Below, piece after piece: positions 4,303 through 7,122 of a stretch of 7,122 bases of DNA (positions within the stretch are counted from its first letter, which is position 1; each line of letters starts with the position of its first letter). Below the pieces are notes generated by a model that was given only the letters and a program-made list of their open reading frames with translations, did no database searches and was not told the origin of the DNA. Origin of the DNA: Abditibacteriales bacterium (GTDB taxonomy: Bacteria; Armatimonadota; Abditibacteriia; Abditibacteriales; JANWYM01); the NCBI GenBank assembly GCA_025055355.1, contig JANWYM010000215.1, positions 1 through 7,122 of the forward strand. Direction: 5' to 3'. The position numbers and the translations under genes were made by a program.

Positions 4303-5430
4303 ATGACTCATCGCGAGCGCTGGGTGCGCACCCTGCATTTTGAGCCAGTGGACCATGTGCCGGACGAGGAGTTCGGTTACTGGGACGACACGCTGCGCGT
4401 CTGGCATGAGCAGGGGCTGCCCAAGTGGGTGGACAACAACGGGCGGGCGGATGATTACTTCGGTTTTGCCCCGCGTCGGCACGTGCCGGTGCATCAGGGG
4501 TTGATTCCTCCCTTCGAGCCGCAGGTGCTGGAGGAGACCGAACGGCACAAAATCATCGTTGACGGCTCAGGCGTGAAGTGCCTGATCCACAAGGACGGTT
4601 CTTCGTCCATCCCCAAGTATCTCAAGTTCCCCGTCGAAAGCCGCGCCGACTGGGAAGAGTTCAAGGAGCGCCTCAACGCCGACGACCCCCGCCGCTACGC
4701 GATGAACTGGAACGAACTCAAGGAGATGTGGCAGCGCCGCGACTATCCGCTGGGCATCAGTTGCGGCTCGCTCTACGGCTGGCTGCGCAACTGGATGGGC
4801 TTCGAGAACGCGGCGATCGCGTGCGCGGAACAGCCCGACCTCGTGCATGACATCATGGAGCATATCACCAACTTCATCCTCAAAACCATTGACCGCGCCG
4901 TGCGTGAGGTGGATTTGGACTTCGCCTCGTTCTGGGAGGACATGTGCTTCCGCAACGGACCGATGATTTCCCCGCGCATGTTCAAGGAGTTCATGGTGCC
5001 GCGCTACAAGCGCATCACGGATTTTTTGCGGCAACATGGTTGCGACATCGTTTACGTGGACTGCGACGGGGACATCACACAACTCGTCGGGTTGTGGATT
5101 GAGGGTGGCGTCAACTGCATGTTCCCGCTGGAGATTCGCGGCGGCACCGACCCCTATCGTCTCCGCGCAGAATACGGCAAGCAGGTGCTGCTCATGGGCG
5201 GGGTGGACAAGACGAAGTTGATTGAGGGCAAGGCGGCGATTCGGCAGGAAATCAAGCGGATAGAGAAGTTGGTCGCCGACGGCGGCTACATTCCGCACGT
5301 GGACCACCGCGTCCCGCCGGATGTGACTTATGAAAACTACCTTTACTACCTAAGAACCAAGCGCGAGGCGTTGGGCATCCCCGAACCGCCGCCGTTTGAG
5401 GAGCGGTTCGCCAGTGGGCGGGTGAGGTAA
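4303..5430 (+). CDS. Uroporphyrinogen decarboxylase-like protein, probable corrinoid methyltransferase
   Basis: The translation is a 375-aa member of the UroD superfamily, which includes both haem-pathway decarboxylases and methyltransferases that charge corrinoid proteins. MTHRERWVRTLHFEPVDHVP is the usual superfamily N-terminus. Later motifs are VDCDGDI (Asp253, Cys254, Asp255), GGVNCMFPLE (268-277), LLMGGVDK, and PHVDHRVPPDV (His332, Asp334, His335). These resemble a large uncharacterised UroD-like subgroup rather than HemE, and MtaA's H-x-C zinc motif is not present in that form. The Asp/Cys and His/Asp/His residues are candidate metal or substrate ligands. The ATG at 4303 is preferred, with AGGGGA 6 bases upstream. 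An in-frame ATG at 4264 would add 13 non-conserved residues. It lies 64 bases after metV and 62 before fhs, in an apparent operon with a corrinoid protein and methyl-THF enzymes, supporting a methyltransferase role over haem synthesis. The methyl donor is unknown; methoxylated aromatics or methylated amines are possibilities from related systems. Confidence 0.82.
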   Translation: MTHRERWVRTLHFEPVDHVPDEEFGYWDDTLRVWHEQGLPKWVDNNGRADDYFGFAPRRHVPVHQGLIPPFEPQVLEETERHKIIVDGSGVKCLIHKDGSSSIPKYLKFPVESRADWEEFKERLNADDPRRYAMNWNELKEMWQRRDYPLGISCGSLYGWLRNWMGFENAAIACAEQPDLVHDIMEHITNFILKTIDRAVREVDLDFASFWEDMCFRNGPMISPRMFKEFMVPRYKRITDFLRQHGCDIVYVDCDGDITQLVGLWIEGGVNCMFPLEIRGGTDPYRLRAEYGKQVLLMGGVDKTKLIEGKAAIRQEIKRIEKLVADGGYIPHVDHRVPPDVTYENYLYYLRTKREALGIPEPPPFEERFASGRVR

Positions 5431-5492
5431 ATGAGTCAATTGGTCACTGACCGTTACAGCATTGAGCCCAGAGAGCGTGGAGGATGAGGCAC

Positions 5493-7122
5493 ATGAGTTC
5501 AAGCGGGGGCGAGAAACGCAGCCAGAAATTGAGACCCATCACGGACATCGCCGCGCGGCTGGGGTTGAGCGCGGAGGAGGTAGAGTGTTACGGACCGTTC
5601 AAAGCGAAAGTGTCGCTGCCCGCTATCGAGCGGGCGTTGCGGCACCCACCCGGCAAACTGATTGTTATCACAGCCATCACGCCAACGCCGTTGGGCGAGG
5701 GCAAAACGACGGTAGGTATCGGGCTGGCGATGGCGTTGAATCACTTAGGCAAGAGGGCGGTGGTGTGCGTGCGCGAGCCGTCGCTGGGTCCGCTGTTCGG
5801 TTTGAAGGGCGGGGCAACGGGAGGGGGCAGGGCGACGATAGAACCCGCTGAGGACATCAACCTGCACTTCACGGGCGACCTGCACGCCATCACCTCGGCA
5901 CAGAACCTTCTCGCCGCCCTGGTGGACAACCATCTGTTTCAGGGCAACACCCTGAACATTGACCCGGCGACTGCGCAGGCGCGGCGTTGCTTGGACATCT
6001 GCGACCGCAGCCTGCGCTATATCGAGACGCATCCCGACGGCAAGCGCAGCAGCTCCCCCGTCGCAGCGGGGTTCGAGTTGACGGCGGCGTGCGAGGTGCA
6101 CGCGACCTTGACGCTCGCGCAAAGCCTGTCCGACCTGCGGCGACGGCTGGCGCGTATCGTCGTCGGATTCACGCCCAGCGGCACGCCCGTCACGGCGGGA
6201 GACTTGAAAGCCACGGGTGCGCTGCTGGCGTTGCTGCGCGACGCTCTCAAGCCCAACCTCGTGCAGACCTGCGAAGGCACGCCCGCGCTGGTTCACCTCG
6301 GCCCGTTCGGCAACCTCAGTTGCGGCAACAACAGTGTGATAGCGACGAAGTTAGGCAGGCACCTCGCCGATTACACCGTGACCGAGGCGGGCTTCGCCAG
6401 CGAGTTGGGACTTGAGAAGTTCTGCGATTTAATTTGTCGCGCAGGCGGGTTCGCGCCCGACGCCGCTGTCATCGTGGCGACCATCCGCGCCCTGAAGTAT
6501 CATGGCGGCGTGGCGCTGGACAGGTTGACGGAGAAAAACTGCCGCGCGGTGGGCGAGGGTTTCACCAACCTGCAGAAGCACATCGAAAACGTCAAGGCGT
6601 TCGGGCTGCCCTGCGTGGTGGCAATCAATCGCTTCAAGGATGACGATGAGGATGAAATCGTTCTGCTCAAAGAGTTGTGCGCTGAACACGGCGCAAAGTG
6701 CGCGACCGCCGACGTATGGGCGCGCGGCGGCGAGGGCGGCATCGCGCTGGCGGAGGCGGTCGTGGAAGCGACGCAACAGAAGAGCCGTTTCCATTTCCTC
6801 TACGATGTGGATGCGCCACTGCCGCAGAAAATCGAGAAAATCGCCCGCACGCTCTACGGCGCGGACGGCGTGCAACTGCTGCCGCCGGCGCAGGAGAAGT
6901 TGGCGAAGTGGGAAGCCGCCGGTTTGGACAAACTCCCGCTCTGCGTGGCGAAAACGCATCTGTCGCTGTCGGACAACCCCAAACTGCTGGGGCGTCCCAG
7001 CGGCTTCACCGTCACGGTCAAAGACCTGCGCCTGATGGCGGGGGCGGGCTTCATCGTGTGCTACTTGGGCGACGTCCTCGTCATGCCCGGCTTGCCCAAA
7101 GTGCCAGCGGCAGAGCGGATTG
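5493..7122 (+). CDS. fhs: Formate-tetrahydrofolate ligase (Fhs), 3' end cut by window
   Basis: Fhs reversibly joins formate and THF with ATP to give 10-formyl-THF in the cytoplasm. The window holds 543 codons of the usual 555-560, ending in MPGLPKVPAAERI, so only the last dozen or so residues are missing. Landmarks are LRPITDIAARLGL (13-25), the P-loop TPLGEGKT (65-72), EPSLGPLFGLKGGATGGG followed by EDINLHFTGDLHAI, NLVQTCEGTPALVH, VTEAGFASELGLEKF, VWARGGEGGIALAE and LSDNPKLLGRPSGFT. The family signature normally reads GGAAGGGY; here it is GGATGGGR, two uncommon substitutions. ATG 5493 is chosen with GGAGG (5479-5483) 9 bases upstream. The in-frame ATG at 5484 directly abuts that site and is less likely. 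With metF, metV and the methyltransferases it forms a C1 pathway; FolD is not in the window. It could make formyl-THF for biosynthesis or acetogenesis, or run backwards to form formate and ATP from methyl groups. Confidence 0.96.
   Translation, partial: MSSSGGEKRSQKLRPITDIAARLGLSAEEVECYGPFKAKVSLPAIERALRHPPGKLIVITAITPTPLGEGKTTVGIGLAMALNHLGKRAVVCVREPSLGPLFGLKGGATGGGRATIEPAEDINLHFTGDLHAITSAQNLLAALVDNHLFQGNTLNIDPATAQARRCLDICDRSLRYIETHPDGKRSSSPVAAGFELTAACEVHATLTLAQSLSDLRRRLARIVVGFTPSGTPVTAGDLKATGALLALLRDALKPNLVQTCEGTPALVHLGPFGNLSCGNNSVIATKLGRHLADYTVTEAGFASELGLEKFCDLICRAGGFAPDAAVIVATIRALKYHGGVALDRLTEKNCRAVGEGFTNLQKHIENVKAFGLPCVVAINRFKDDDEDEIVLLKELCAEHGAKCATADVWARGGEGGIALAEAVVEATQQKSRFHFLYDVDAPLPQKIEKIARTLYGADGVQLLPPAQEKLAKWEAAGLDKLPLCVAKTHLSLSDNPKLLGRPSGFTVTVKDLRLMAGAGFIVCYLGDVLVMPGLPKVPAAERI

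Noticed and set aside
4567..5307. Long minus-strand open frame (246 aa) opposite the UroD-like gene
   Set aside because: Shadow of a well-conserved gene; the translation is rich in Val/His/Ala without family features.
5745..6296. Minus-strand open frame (183 aa) opposite fhs
   Set aside because: It overlaps highly conserved fhs codons, and its Arg/Gln-rich composition is that of a shadow frame.

Overview
The window is GC-rich bacterial DNA, and every gene I can support lies on the + strand. I cannot place the organism firmly. TGA is clearly a stop codon here, ending the corrinoid-protein, methyltransferase and metV genes, so the standard code applies. The exception is one in-frame TGA that looks like a selenocysteine codon. 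The gene content suggests a bacterium with a folate- and corrinoid-based one-carbon metabolism, perhaps an uncultured anaerobe or thermophile living on plant or sugar-derived material. That last step is inference.

Layout. Positions 1-132 hold the C-terminal end of an enolase-superfamily (mandelate racemase/muconate lactonizing type) enzyme. Positions 188-766 hold a methionine-S-sulfoxide reductase (MsrA) whose catalytic cysteine codon is TGA. A two-part hairpin of the bacterial SECIS type starts directly after that codon, so the gene very probably encodes a selenoprotein. It may also carry an N-terminal membrane segment. A strong terminator hairpin (798-829) closes this gene, followed by about 270 bases without a credible gene.

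From 1102 to the right end is a one-carbon cluster. It begins with a free-standing corrinoid protein. A 113-bp inverted-repeat element follows. Then come methylenetetrahydrofolate reductase (metF), a methyltetrahydrofolate:corrinoid methyltransferase (AcsE type), the cysteine-rich MetV partner of MetF, a uroporphyrinogen-decarboxylase-like protein of the corrinoid methyltransferase superfamily, and formate-tetrahydrofolate ligase (fhs, cut by the window end a few residues before its expected stop).

How they may work together (inference). The UroD-like protein could move a methyl group from an unknown donor to the corrinoid protein. The AcsE-type enzyme would pass it to tetrahydrofolate, MetF/MetV would oxidise methyl-THF to methylene-THF, and, after FolD (not in the window), Fhs would release formate with ATP formation. 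The same enzymes could run in reverse as the methyl branch of the Wood-Ljungdahl pathway or supply methyl groups for methionine. The strongest novelty candidate is the predicted selenocysteine MsrA. The substrate of the UroD-like methyltransferase is the main open question in the cluster.
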